Of a stretch of 64,000 nucleotides of DNA, positions 17,394 through 26,331 are shown one piece after another. The notes below the pieces were generated by a model. The model saw nothing but the letters and a program-made list of their open reading frames with translations. It did not search any database and was not told the DNA's origin. The stretch is from positions 62,001 through 126,000 of the forward strand of contig CALKIZ010000003.1 of assembly GCA_937995735.1 (NCBI GenBank), written 5' to 3'. The DNA is from an uncultured Neomegalonema sp. (lineage in GTDB: Bacteria > Pseudomonadota > Alphaproteobacteria > Rhodobacterales > Rhodobacteraceae). The translations under genes were made by a program, and so were the position numbers. Each line of letters begins with the position of its first letter. The stretch's first letter is position 1.

Positions 17394-18182
17394 ATGGCCA
17401 ATTATACCGCCAATCTCAATGTCATGGTCAAAGCCGCGCGGAATGCTGCGCGGGGATTGATCCGCGATTTTGGCGAGGTCGAAAACCTGCAAGTTTCGAT
17501 TAAAGGCGTCTCTGATTTCGTCTCGAATGCGGATGTCAAAGCAGAAGAACGCATCCGGGCGGATCTGACCTATGCGCGCCCTGCCTATGGATGGCTGGGA
17601 GAAGAAAGCGAAGAAGTCATCGGCGATGACGAGACGCGCCGCTGGATTGTCGATCCACTCGATGGAACAACGAATTTCCTGCACGGCTTGCCGCATTGGG
17701 CGATCTCGATTGCGATGGAGCACAAAGGCGAGGTGGTTGCCGCCGTGGTGCTCGATCCTGCAAAAGACGAGATGTTCACCGCCGAAAAAGGCCAAGGCGC
17801 ATGGATGAACGGACGCCGCATCCGCGTTTCCGCGCGCCGCGATCTGTCTGAATGCATCTTTGCGACTGGTATTCCTTTCGGCTCGAAAAAGACCTTGCCC
17901 GATACGATGAACGAATTGGTGCGTCTGATGCCGGTATGCGCCGGTGTCCGCCGGTTCGGGTCAGCGGCCCTCGATCTCGCTTACGTGGCGGCAGGCCGCT
18001 ACGACGGCTATTGGGAACGCGAGCTTAGCCCATGGGATGTCGCCGCTGGATTGCTCTTGGTGCGTGAAGCCGGTGGGTTCGTCGGTGATCTTGATGGCGG
18101 ACGGAATGTGTTCAGCACAGGCAATGTCCTCGCCAGCAACCCCGACATTCACGCCAAGTTCGTTAAAGGCTTGAAGGCTTAG
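17394..18182 (+). CDS. suhB: inositol-1-monophosphatase SuhB
   Basis: Inositol monophosphatase family enzyme, 262 residues from the ATG at 17394. The metal-binding segments are complete: GEES, IVDPLDGTTNFLHGLPHWAIS and, near the C-terminus, ELSPWDVAAGLLLVREAGG. SuhB hydrolyses myo-inositol-1-phosphate, and in E. coli it also takes part in the NusA/NusG antitermination complex on rRNA operons. The start is placed at 17394 because MANYTANLNVMVKAARNA matches other alphaproteobacterial SuhB N-termini; a start at 17355 would add 13 residues. The efp-suhB order is common in relatives. Confidence 0.95.
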   Translation: MANYTANLNVMVKAARNAARGLIRDFGEVENLQVSIKGVSDFVSNADVKAEERIRADLTYARPAYGWLGEESEEVIGDDETRRWIVDPLDGTTNFLHGLPHWAISIAMEHKGEVVAAVVLDPAKDEMFTAEKGQGAWMNGRRIRVSARRDLSECIFATGIPFGSKKTLPDTMNELVRLMPVCAGVRRFGSAALDLAYVAAGRYDGYWERELSPWDVAAGLLLVREAGGFVGDLDGGRNVFSTGNVLASNPDIHAKFVKGLKA

Positions 18183-18282
18183 AGCGCGCTATTTCAACAT
18201 GCGTTGAGACAAAGTCATTCCGAAAAGCGGGGGTGGCCACCAAACGGTTGGAGTGAGAAAAATATGTCACAGGCAGCATGGA

Positions 18283-19743
18283 TTATGGCCGTGTGCATAG
18301 TTTGTCGTAACCTACAAGTATAGGAGGATCGAAGCGGCTAAAACTATAACTACTTAAACTTGGTCCCCGGCGCGTCCCATCCACAAAAGGCAGAATCATA
18401 GCATCAAACTCGGACTTATCTTGCAATCCAAGAAATTTCAGTGCTGCGGGAAGTTCTTTAGCGGATGCCGCTCTTGCAAAAATTTCAAAGGGGCCAGAAT
18501 GATTATCGTGATAAATCATGAGCATGGGAAACCACGTATCATAGTTGCCACCTCGCATTTGATTAATTTCAGCCCTGAAATACAAAATAAAATCAGCTTG
18601 TGCTAAATAATGAAATCGTACACCTGATCCTGTAGAACGCTCATGTATGAAATCAGTAGAGAGCGAAACCCGCCTTAATTCTTTCGCTTTATTCCAATAC
18701 TCGAAAGTTTCTGAATAGAAGTATAAATCTGATAAAGATCTTGTCTTGTCGTTTCGCCGAGAATTTTGAATATAAAAAGGTCGTGTTATAATGACATCAA
18801 AGCCGTCGTACTCTCGTTCTTTGATCAGAATAGCCACGATGTATAGGAATGTTTCGTAACCCCAAAATTTGAAATTTTTAAAGTCGGTCTCTCGCCATTG
18901 ATTGACACCTTCCGGCGGCTCAAAGAGGTACATAAAATCTTCGATGAAGCGATGGATGGCCTCATAGTATTCGATACTGAGTTTGCTGCGTGCAATCAGA
19001 TTGACGATTTCAATAATCTGATTGCGATAAGGAATAAATGCAGCAAGATTATTTTTGAAAGTTTCATAATCTTTCCTTGGGTCACCTTCAAAACGTAGCA
19101 AAGGCAGTTGCTCAATCATTTTGGCGAAAAAATCCTGCACGGCTGTCAGAGCATTGGTTCGCCCTTCTTTGATGGCGGATTGTGCTCGTGTGAATTCCGT
19201 ATTTGTGGCGAGCCTGACATTCTGCTCACTATCAAGAAAAGCAGGTTTTTTACCAAGTGCTGGACGCTCATGAAGAGGTTTATCAAACAACCAACGCAAC
19301 AGTTGCTCGAAGCTGTCGGCTGAGCGAGGTTGCTCGCTGAAATCGATGTAGATACGTGAGGTATAATATGCTGGCAGATACATCTGTCCTTTATCATCGC
19401 GCTCGGTTGTCAGAGCGACGAACTTACTTTGATCTTGAGTTTCAAAAAGTTCTTTTGAAATGATCTGCGCTTCGGTTCCAGCGCCACCCTGTCGCTCGTT
19501 AGATTTCGTTGTGTATTGCTTGTCAGAAATGATAATTACTTTTTGTAAGGTCTTATCCGTAACCATCGATTCCATGAAAGCTGCGGCTTCTTGTCCCTCT
19601 CGCAAATCCCATTTATCGAGTGTCACGTCAACGCCTGACTCCCTTAGCTCGGTTGCGAGATCCAGTACCCATTTTTCATGGTCGGAATTGCTCCAACTGT
19701 AGGAAATAAAGGCGCGCGGTGCGGGTTGCTCTGTATCAGACAT
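18283..19743 (-). CDS. SEFIR-domain protein, possible antiphage or signalling effector
   Basis: 486-residue protein. The N-terminal SEFIR (TIR-related) domain occupies about residues 10-150: RAFISYSWSNSDHEKWV, LRESGVDVTLDKWDLREGQE, then VIIISDKQY and an acidic helix. The remaining 330 residues have no motif that I recognise and are rich in aromatic residues. Bacterial SEFIR proteins are reported as NAD-depleting abortive-infection effectors and also occur in signalling contexts. The gene appears more A+T-rich than its neighbours, suggesting recent arrival. It stands alone: no partner sensor or nuclease gene is adjacent. AGGA before the ATG at 19743 supports that start. SEFIR assignment is firm; the defence role is inferred. 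Confidence 0.82.
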   Translation of the reverse strand: MSDTEQPAPRAFISYSWSNSDHEKWVLDLATELRESGVDVTLDKWDLREGQEAAAFMESMVTDKTLQKVIIISDKQYTTKSNERQGGAGTEAQIISKELFETQDQSKFVALTTERDDKGQMYLPAYYTSRIYIDFSEQPRSADSFEQLLRWLFDKPLHERPALGKKPAFLDSEQNVRLATNTEFTRAQSAIKEGRTNALTAVQDFFAKMIEQLPLLRFEGDPRKDYETFKNNLAAFIPYRNQIIEIVNLIARSKLSIEYYEAIHRFIEDFMYLFEPPEGVNQWRETDFKNFKFWGYETFLYIVAILIKEREYDGFDVIITRPFYIQNSRRNDKTRSLSDLYFYSETFEYWNKAKELRRVSLSTDFIHERSTGSGVRFHYLAQADFILYFRAEINQMRGGNYDTWFPMLMIYHDNHSGPFEIFARAASAKELPAALKFLGLQDKSEFDAMILPFVDGTRRGPSLSSYSFSRFDPPILVGYDKLCTRP

Positions 19744-19925
19744 TGAAATCCTAATCTGTGATGGGGAGAAATTCCTCCATCGTTCGTGACAACTATTAAC
19801 GTAAGCCAACGTGGCCACTCAAGTGCTGCACTCGTTAGACTTGCAAGTCACATTCATCTTGCAAATATTTGTTGTTCATGGTATGTTCGAATTTCGAGTT
19901 GCACGCAACAGTACCAGAAAGCCTT

Positions 19926-20609
19926 ATGAAACCCGCCTCCTACATTGATTATCAGCAAAAGGCGTTGCAGCGGATGCTGGCGGTTTTGGTTGTGTCAATC
20001 GGGGGGATTGACGGTGGGCGGATAGTGGTTTTGCCGCGCTATATGCGCTCGAAAATTTTCCACTTTTTACGGCCTGCCGAATCCGCTTTGCGGCGTATGA
20101 TTATTGTGCTTGCCGCTGCATTGGAACAATCGGGGTATAGTGCGCCAAAGCGGACGAAACGCGCTGCACCGACTAAGCCTATTCCAAAAGGTCAGCGTGA
20201 CCGCATTCCGTCTTTTCCTTTGATTGACCCACGCAAACATTTTGATTGGTTCGGCACAAAGAAAAAGCGCAAATTTGCGGAACGCGCGCCAAATATCATC
20301 GCAATCGGCGCAAGCAACTGGCGGCCTGAACCCGCCCCTGAACCAAAACCTGAACCGACCCCCGACGATCCGATTGACTCGGCGCGTCTCTGGATGCGGC
20401 TGTTATCGTTCAAGGAGGCTTTGGAGGATTTGCCGAAACAGGCAAAACGGATGATGCGGTTAAAGGCACGCAACCCGAAACGGTTTGCGCGCAAAATGCC
20501 TATGCGTCCCGGATGGCCTCCGGGGTGGCGACAGGACAAGCGCAGCGAAGTCGATGAGATTTTGCGCGATTGTCATTGGCTGGCGCTGCGGGCGATGGCC
20601 GATCCCTGA
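19926..20609 (+). CDS. conserved alphaproteobacterial protein of unknown function
   Basis: About 227 residues from the ATG at 19926, with AGAAAG just upstream; a longer form from 19869 is possible. The N-terminal 70 residues contain a hydrophobic stretch (MLAVLVVSIGGIDGG) and LRRMIIVLAAALEQSG. The middle is Pro/Lys/Arg-rich and includes a PEPAPEPKPEPTPDD segment. The C-terminal part (WMRLLSFKEALEDLPKQAKR, RPGWPPGWR, VDEILRDCHWLALRAM) resembles a family I recall from Hyphomicrobiales, often of similar length and uncharacterised. It is highly basic. No function is proposed. Confidence 0.75.
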   Translation: MKPASYIDYQQKALQRMLAVLVVSIGGIDGGRIVVLPRYMRSKIFHFLRPAESALRRMIIVLAAALEQSGYSAPKRTKRAAPTKPIPKGQRDRIPSFPLIDPRKHFDWFGTKKKRKFAERAPNIIAIGASNWRPEPAPEPKPEPTPDDPIDSARLWMRLLSFKEALEDLPKQAKRMMRLKARNPKRFARKMPMRPGWPPGWRQDKRSEVDEILRDCHWLALRAMADP

Positions 20610-20676
20610 CTCTGCTTTAATAAGATTTCTACCCTGCTGTCTCGCGGCGGGGCGCCTTGTCGTGCCTGTGCGAAAT

Positions 20677-21102
20677 TCAGCTTTGCGGCGGTGTGGCATC
20701 AGGTTCGAGACGGGTGATATTCGCGTCATTGATCTGTAGTTTTTCCCCCGTCTGAAAGGGCGGGTTTTCCAGAACCAAAACCGGACAGGCTTTCCAGTCC
20801 ATTTGTGCCGCAACCAACGCACCGATGGGTAAAATCGCATCGCGCCCGCCGAGGATCAAAGCTGCCGGTCCGATGCCGCGATACAAAAGTTCGAGCATCA
20901 CCGCGCTGGATGAGGAGGACCCGATAAGATTCTCGATTACCAAAATTGTCCCTGCCAGGCGCGCGCCCTCTTGCGGATGTCCGGCGAGACAAATCGCCGA
21001 GGTTTCAGGATCGACCCCGCCCCAAAAGCTGATCGGCGCGTCAAGGCGCAAGACTGTCCCGCTTGCGGTTCCACCAATCAGAGCATCGGCTGTTATCTCC
21101 AT
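20677..21102 (-). CDS. aconitase X small subunit (DUF126)
   Basis: 141-residue swivelling-domain subunit of an aconitase X-type enzyme. The DUF126 pattern is visible: GGTASGTVL, ISFWGGVDPETSAI, then a Ser-rich GSSSSSAVMLELLYRGIGPAALI loop and a C-terminal CPVLVL. The ATG at 21102 overlaps the end of the large-subunit gene by ten bases, so the pair is translationally coupled and forms one enzyme. Aconitase X enzymes include cis-3-hydroxy-L-proline dehydratase and mevalonate-5-phosphate dehydratase; the first is more usual in bacteria, but the substrate cannot be fixed from sequence. No proline-catabolism genes are nearby. Confidence 0.88.
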   Translation of the reverse strand: MEITADALIGGTASGTVLRLDAPISFWGGVDPETSAICLAGHPQEGARLAGTILVIENLIGSSSSSAVMLELLYRGIGPAALILGGRDAILPIGALVAAQMDWKACPVLVLENPPFQTGEKLQINDANITRLEPDATPPQS

Positions 21103-22343
21103 AGCGCTGCATCTCTGACAAGCCGTCCTGCAAGCGCGCTCTCGATGCATTCACCGAGCGAGCCGAACACCGGATCATGGCCGGTATTGCCTTTCGAGTA
21201 ATGCGCAAATTTGGCTGAGTTCGTCATCATCACCGAGCCGCCTTCCGGCAAAATTGGAGTGACGACGACGCAGGTATCGACGACGAATTCGATCCCGTGG
21301 GATGCGAGGCTCGCATCGCTATTGTCTTGCGCCAGAACATCCATCACATGCCGGCCCGTGCAGATAAAAATCGGGATTTTGCTGCGGCGACCTTTGAGCA
21401 AACGCCGCACGGCCCGGCATTCGTCCACTGAGAAATGCGGGCTGCCCAGCGCGATGCTGTCGATGACTTCGCCCTTTGCCAGACTCAGAGAGTCGCGGGT
21501 TTTGGTAATCATCCCGGAGGTGACGATAATCTTCTCTTTGATGCTTTCTAAAGCGTTCAGATTTGGGGCTTCCGGGGTGACGCCGATAATATGGATCAGT
21601 GCCGCCGCCCCCGTGGATGCGGCCCCCGCACACAGCGCTTTGAGTTGATCTTCGCGTGGATTGCTGTTTTCCAATCCGACAATCACCGGAACACTTTCTC
21701 CCGAAAGCCGTCCGATCAACGCGCCGAGCACGGGATAAAACGCATCTTCACACCGCAAGTTTGTATCAAGGCTGCTTACATCAATAATAAGTTGTCCTTG
21801 TCGCGCTTCTGTTTTGTGCAGACCATAGAGCGGCGCGCGACCGGTAATGGCACAGGCGATGTCGAGAAAATCCCCATAGCGATTGGTCCGTGCGCCCAAC
21901 ACCGTATTCGCAAAAGCAACGGCATTCGACTCGCCCCATGCGATTTGATCTCCCATCGCCGGTCTTGCTCCGGCTTGGTAGGGCGCACAGGTCCAGCTTG
22001 GGCGACACCCCATGCGGCTATGCGCTTCCATCAACCGAAAGGCCATGTGCCTGCGATCAGCAGGAACCCTGACTTGATCGGGCTTTAGCAGGTTTAATGC
22101 GCCGACATTGGTTGTCGATGGAATGGAAACCCTCGCACCAGCTTCGGCCAATTGCTCGCAATAGAGAACGCCGGAGTCGCCGTGATACAAACATCCGTCG
22201 ATATGACTGGAGGTTACCGGAACCAGCGCTTTGGCTCCCAAAATGCGGGCGGCTCCTGTGACGATTTCCATCGCCATGCGTGTGCCTTTACTAGCGGTTT
22301 CTCCCGCAAGAACAGCCCGCTCTGAAGGTGTTAGCTGCATCAT
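21093..22343 (-). CDS. aconitase X large (catalytic) subunit (DUF521)
   Basis: 416-residue catalytic subunit of aconitase X. It begins LTPSERAVLAGETASKGTRMAM, typical of the family, and has SSHIDGCLYHG, MGCRPSWTCAPYQAGARP and a C-terminal FICTGRH; the Cys residues in these segments are candidate Fe-S cluster ligands. GESNAVAFANTVLGARTNRYGD is another family hallmark. It would dehydrate a hydroxylated acid such as cis-3-hydroxy-L-proline. A tandem ATG opens the gene. It is transcribed away from the FrnE-like gene, and the two starts are about 50 bases apart, so they probably share a control region. Confidence 0.9.
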   Translation of the reverse strand: MMQLTPSERAVLAGETASKGTRMAMEIVTGAARILGAKALVPVTSSHIDGCLYHGDSGVLYCEQLAEAGARVSIPSTTNVGALNLLKPDQVRVPADRRHMAFRLMEAHSRMGCRPSWTCAPYQAGARPAMGDQIAWGESNAVAFANTVLGARTNRYGDFLDIACAITGRAPLYGLHKTEARQGQLIIDVSSLDTNLRCEDAFYPVLGALIGRLSGESVPVIVGLENSNPREDQLKALCAGAASTGAAALIHIIGVTPEAPNLNALESIKEKIIVTSGMITKTRDSLSLAKGEVIDSIALGSPHFSVDECRAVRRLLKGRRSKIPIFICTGRHVMDVLAQDNSDASLASHGIEFVVDTCVVVTPILPEGGSVMMTNSAKFAHYSKGNTGHDPVFGSLGECIESALAGRLVRDAALWR

Positions 22344-22393
22344 GACCTGATTGATGAGTTGACGTTGCGTATATTTTGAGCAAAGCGTCAGTC

Positions 22394-23062
22394 ATGGAAG
22401 CCTCACATGCAAGTTTAGATATTCTGTCAGACCCGATTTGCCCTTGGTGCTATATCGGTAAAGTCAAACTCGATAGAGCTTTGGCACAGCGGCCCGGGCA
22501 TGGCCTTGATATTTCTTGGCGGCCCTATCAACTCAACCCCGAGATGCCCGCGGCAGGAATGGATCGCACCGAATATCTGGAAACGAAGTTTGGCGGTCCC
22601 GAGCGCGCGCGTGCAATCTATGGTCAAATTCGCGATGCTGCGATAGCGGCAGGACTGACCGTTGATTTTGATAAAATTACACGCACGCCGAATACATTTG
22701 ACGCTCATCGTTTGATCCGCTGGTCGCGTTCGGACGGGCATCAACAAACCGTCGTTGACTCGCTGTTTGCCCGGTACTTCGAACGGGGTGAAGATATTGG
22801 TGACCGGTCAGTATTGATGGAAGTCGCAGCAGAAGTTGGCATGGATTCAAGTGTGCTCACACGTCTTTATGATGAGGATGCTGACCGTGACTTGTTGACC
22901 GACGAAGAAATGATGGCACGTCAAATGGGTGTCTCAGGTGTACCGACATTTATTATTGGCAAGGAATTTGCTTTGGTCGGTGCTCAGGAAACAAGTGCTT
23001 GGCTTGATGTATTGGATCGTCTTTCAAATGAAAGCGATAAAGTACAATTGCCGGATGCATGA
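22394..23062 (+). CDS. FrnE-like DsbA family oxidoreductase
   Basis: 222-residue DsbA-superfamily protein of the FrnE group. The redox motif Cys16-Pro-Trp-Cys19 lies in SDPICPWCYIGK, and the cis-Pro loop is GVSGVPTFIIG near residue 180. There is no signal peptide, so it acts in the cytoplasm; such proteins are thiol isomerases or glutathione-linked enzymes (2-hydroxychromene-2-carboxylate isomerase fold). The ATG at 22394 is chosen over an upstream TTG. The aconitase X pair is divergent. A role in detoxification is plausible but not shown. Confidence 0.87.
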   Translation: MEASHASLDILSDPICPWCYIGKVKLDRALAQRPGHGLDISWRPYQLNPEMPAAGMDRTEYLETKFGGPERARAIYGQIRDAAIAAGLTVDFDKITRTPNTFDAHRLIRWSRSDGHQQTVVDSLFARYFERGEDIGDRSVLMEVAAEVGMDSSVLTRLYDEDADRDLLTDEEMMARQMGVSGVPTFIIGKEFALVGAQETSAWLDVLDRLSNESDKVQLPDA

Positions 23063-23174
23063 AAATAATAAATAGTGCCGCATTGTGTGTCGCCGAAAAT
23101 TGACGGAGCGATACACAGCTTAGTTGTGATTACGTAAGGAAGCTGTCCCGTGTTTTTGGGGCCATCTGACATTT

Positions 23175-24368
23175 ATGAACCATAAAGTTGTTACCACGAC
23201 AGATGATTTAGCCGCGATTTGCCGCGATTATGCAACAGCTTCTTATGTTACTGTTGATACTGAATTTATGCGTGAGCGGACCTACTGGCCGGTATTGTGT
23301 CTTGTTCAACTTGGCAGACCGAGACTGGACGGCGAAAGCGACGAAAACTGGAATCGTGAAGGCGCTGTTATCGTTGACCCGATGGCCGAAGGTATTTCGC
23401 TGGATCCGTTATTCGCTTTGATGGCCGATAAGACCGTTTTGAAGGTCTTTCACGCGGCCCGCCAAGACGTAGAAATTTTTCACAATCTTGCGGGGTCTGT
23501 GCCTACTCCCCTCTATGATACGCAAGTGGCCGCTATGGTCTGCGGTTTTGGCGATCAGGTCGGCTATGAAACGCTGGTGCGTAAGATCGTAAATGCATCG
23601 CTGGATAAATCCAGCCGCTTTACTGATTGGTCCCGGCGTCCCCTTTCTGAAAAGCAGCTGCATTATGCGCTGGGTGACGTGACGTATCTTCGCCAGATCT
23701 ACGAAACGCTTTCGGAGCGCGTTGCAAGTGCAAACCGCACGCACTGGGTTGCCGAAGAGATGGACATCCTTACGAATCCGGCGACGTACATTACCGAACC
23801 TGCGGATGCTTGGCGGCGTCTGAAAATGCGCAACCCAACAGCTAAACTATTTTCATCTGCGCGCGTTTTGGCGGCATGGCGCGAAGAAGAAGCACAGCGC
23901 CGCAATGTCCCCCGCAACCGGGTAATCAAAGATGATGCAATCATGGAGTTGGCGGCCTCGCGTCCGAAAGATCTTGAGACATTGAACAAAAGCCGTTTGC
24001 TGACGCGCGATAACAGGTCCGGAGAGAGCGCAAAGTCCATTTTAGAAGCTTTAGCGAAAGCGGGTGCAGCTGGGTCTTCCGGCCTTCCTGGTCCAAAAGA
24101 CAACCCGCGCCCCAATGCGGGACAAACGGCCTTGTCGGAATTGATGCGCACGCTTTTGCGCGCGAAAGCGGCTGAAGCGGATGTTGCCCCTCGGCTCATT
24201 GCATCGACGGCAGAGATTGACCGGCTCGCGGTCGAAGATAATCCAGCCGACCTGCCTGCTCTTCAGGGGTGGCGGCGCGAGGTTTTCGGCAATGATGCGC
24301 TTCGCCTCAAAAAAGGTGACATCGCGTTGTCTGCCGGTCCGCATGGTGTGAAGGTCGTTGATCTCTAA
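23175..24368 (+). CDS. rnd: ribonuclease D
   Basis: 3'-5' exoribonuclease that trims tRNA and other structured RNA ends. The DEDDy catalytic residues are visible: Asp28 and Glu30 in VDTEFMRE, Asp in HAARQDVEIFHN, and Tyr/Asp in QLHYALGDVTYLRQIY. An HRDC domain follows (LFSSARVLAAWREEEAQRRNVPR region). The length of 397 residues is normal. The stop codon overlaps the start of cobK by one base (TAATG), so the two are co-translated even though the functions look unrelated. Confidence 0.95.
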   Translation: MNHKVVTTTDDLAAICRDYATASYVTVDTEFMRERTYWPVLCLVQLGRPRLDGESDENWNREGAVIVDPMAEGISLDPLFALMADKTVLKVFHAARQDVEIFHNLAGSVPTPLYDTQVAAMVCGFGDQVGYETLVRKIVNASLDKSSRFTDWSRRPLSEKQLHYALGDVTYLRQIYETLSERVASANRTHWVAEEMDILTNPATYITEPADAWRRLKMRNPTAKLFSSARVLAAWREEEAQRRNVPRNRVIKDDAIMELAASRPKDLETLNKSRLLTRDNRSGESAKSILEALAKAGAAGSSGLPGPKDNPRPNAGQTALSELMRTLLRAKAAEADVAPRLIASTAEIDRLAVEDNPADLPALQGWRREVFGNDALRLKKGDIALSAGPHGVKVVDL

Positions 24369-25018
24369 TGAGAGTCAGTATCATTACAGGCTCGCGTGAA
24401 GCCGGCCACCTCCACGCGCAGTTATCCAAAGCCTCTTTAATTGATGGTGACGATCTGCCGGATGCTTTTGATGCTGATTGTGTGATTGACGCTTCGCACC
24501 CTTGCGAAACAAATACGCCCGATATCGTCGCAGCGCGCTGTGACGACCAGAATATTCCCTATTTACGTCTGCGCCGCCGGGCTTGGGAACCGTTGGCGGA
24601 GGATGCCTGGCTTGACGTTGCGAATGCAAATGAAGCAGCGGATGTATTGCAACGGGATTGGCGACGGGTATTTTTATGCCTCGGTGAAGTGGATCGTTTG
24701 CCGTTTATGGCGGATGATAAGCGCTGGTATCTGGTTCGTACCGGGCAGAGCATGGCTGCGGTCATGCCGCCGCAATTTGCCCTAACCGGCAAAGACGGTC
24801 CGTTTCTCGTCGAGCAAGAGATCAACCTGATGCGCCATCATAAAATTGACGTGCTTGTGACGCGCAATGCGGGAGGGAAAGGCGCCGTTCCTAAGGTGTC
24901 AGCCGCGCGAGCGATTGGCGTTCCTGTGGTGATGGTGGCCCGGCCCGCCGCGCCCGGCACAGAAGTCGCAACCGTACGGAAGGCTTTATCATGGCTAGGT
25001 GGTTCCGTGCGGCGATGA
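24368..25018 (+). CDS. cobK: precorrin-6A reductase CobK/CbiJ
   Basis: 216-residue NAD(P)H-dependent reductase of cobalamin synthesis. Family segments are DASHPCETN (for DATHPFA), YLRLRRRAW, RVFLCLGEVDRLPFM and LVTRNAGGKGAVPKVSAARAIGVPVVMVARP. It reduces precorrin-6A to precorrin-6B in the cytoplasm. It is a lone cob gene, and the window contains a corrinoid methyl carrier at 33 kb that would need B12. The start overlaps rnd by one base. The N-terminal motif is slightly degenerate (ITGSREAGHL rather than LGGTxEA), so cofactor binding could be altered, but the fold is convincing. Confidence 0.85.
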   Translation: MRVSIITGSREAGHLHAQLSKASLIDGDDLPDAFDADCVIDASHPCETNTPDIVAARCDDQNIPYLRLRRRAWEPLAEDAWLDVANANEAADVLQRDWRRVFLCLGEVDRLPFMADDKRWYLVRTGQSMAAVMPPQFALTGKDGPFLVEQEINLMRHHKIDVLVTRNAGGKGAVPKVSAARAIGVPVVMVARPAAPGTEVATVRKALSWLGGSVRR

Positions 25019-26268
25019 TCGGGAGTGTGCTTTTGGCACAGCCTGCATACGCGGCAGATATTGCGGTAGATATTGCCACTGGTATGATTTTGACAGCCAC
25101 CGAAGCAGATGCCCTGCGCCGCCCGGCTTCTCTGGCCAAACTTATGACCGCTTATGTTGCGTTCGAAGCCCTTGCCTCTGATGAGGTTGCCGAGGGTGAA
25201 CGTGTTCCAGTATCTGCCTTTGCCGCGCGGACACCGCCCGTAAAGCTGCGGATGCGCGCCGGATCAAAGATTGAATTCGCAGAGGCTTTGGGTGCTGCCG
25301 TGGTTGGTTCAAAGAACGATGCTGCTGTTGTAGTTGCTGAAGCGATTGCCGGCAGTGAAGAAGCCTTCGTTGAGCGTATGAATGTTACCGCGTCGCATTT
25401 GGGAATGAGCAACACGCGATTCGCGAATGCGACCGGATTGCCTGCGCCGGGACAACAAACAACCGCGCGCGACATGGCGCTTTTATCGCGCGCTATGCTC
25501 ACTCAATTTCCACAGCGTTCTAAGCTGTTGTCGCGCCGTTCGGTGACGGCATTGGGACGGCGGGTTTCGACGACCAATCCGTTATTCGGACGGGTGAAAG
25601 GTGCGGAAGGGCTGAAAACCGGTTTTACATGCGCCGCCGGTTATTCCGTGGCGGCATTGGTTGAGAGGAGCGGTCGGCGCATTATCGCGGTGACGCTTGG
25701 CCATCCGAGCAAAAACTCCCGTTTGCGCGAAGCGCGCGGATTGATTGAAGCGGCGTTTAAGATTGCAGACGGCGGCGATGCGCTTACCCCGGCAAAGGCC
25801 AAGGCGGGATTGCCTCCTGATATCGGTGCGTGTTCCGGCGCGGCGACGCAACTAATCGCGACAGATATTTCGCCAGAGGAAAAGGCGCTATACGCTGCTG
25901 AAGTGGCAAAGGCACGTCAGCGCGCAGCAGGTGAGCCAAACTTGCCTAGACCGTCTATTGCGCGCGTTTTATCCAAAAAAGAACCTCCCAAGCCTTTGGC
26001 CCCTCCACCGCTTTCTGGATGGAGCGTGTTCATTGGGGCACATATTTCAGAGCAAGCAGCGGAAACACGATTGCAGGCGGCCCATCGGCTCCTTCGTCAA
26101 CGCGGTACGATTCGGGTCGAACGCAGAGTACGTGATGGCCGTTTCCTGGCGTTGATTTATGGTCTTGACCAACGCATAGCGGTCAATTTTTGCAAATCGG
26201 TCTCTACATATTGCCTGACACTCACGCCTGCGCGGTTACTGAACGCACGGGCGCAATGGCGACGGTAA
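24991..26268 (+). CDS. D-alanyl-D-alanine carboxypeptidase with SPOR domain
   Basis: 425-residue penicillin-binding protein of the PBP5 class. The N-terminal signal peptide ends at AYA (about residue 21). The catalytic SxxK is Ser47-Leu-Ala-Lys50, SxN is in GSKND, and the KTG motif is in LKTGFTCAAGYS. After a Pro-rich linker (PPKPLAPPPLSG), the last 75 residues form a SPOR domain that binds denuded septal peptidoglycan, so the enzyme should trim pentapeptides at the division site. GGAAGG sits seven bases before the ATG. The start lies inside the last 28 bases of cobK, so the two are coupled. Confidence 0.92.
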   Translation: MARWFRAAMIGSVLLAQPAYAADIAVDIATGMILTATEADALRRPASLAKLMTAYVAFEALASDEVAEGERVPVSAFAARTPPVKLRMRAGSKIEFAEALGAAVVGSKNDAAVVVAEAIAGSEEAFVERMNVTASHLGMSNTRFANATGLPAPGQQTTARDMALLSRAMLTQFPQRSKLLSRRSVTALGRRVSTTNPLFGRVKGAEGLKTGFTCAAGYSVAALVERSGRRIIAVTLGHPSKNSRLREARGLIEAAFKIADGGDALTPAKAKAGLPPDIGACSGAATQLIATDISPEEKALYAAEVAKARQRAAGEPNLPRPSIARVLSKKEPPKPLAPPPLSGWSVFIGAHISEQAAETRLQAAHRLLRQRGTIRVERRVRDGRFLALIYGLDQRIAVNFCKSVSTYCLTLTPARLLNARAQWRR

Positions 26269-26331
26269 CGGGGCGGATGGACGCGAAGGACCATCCACAC
26301 TAGATAGCCTCTGTATTGAGGAGGCTTATCC

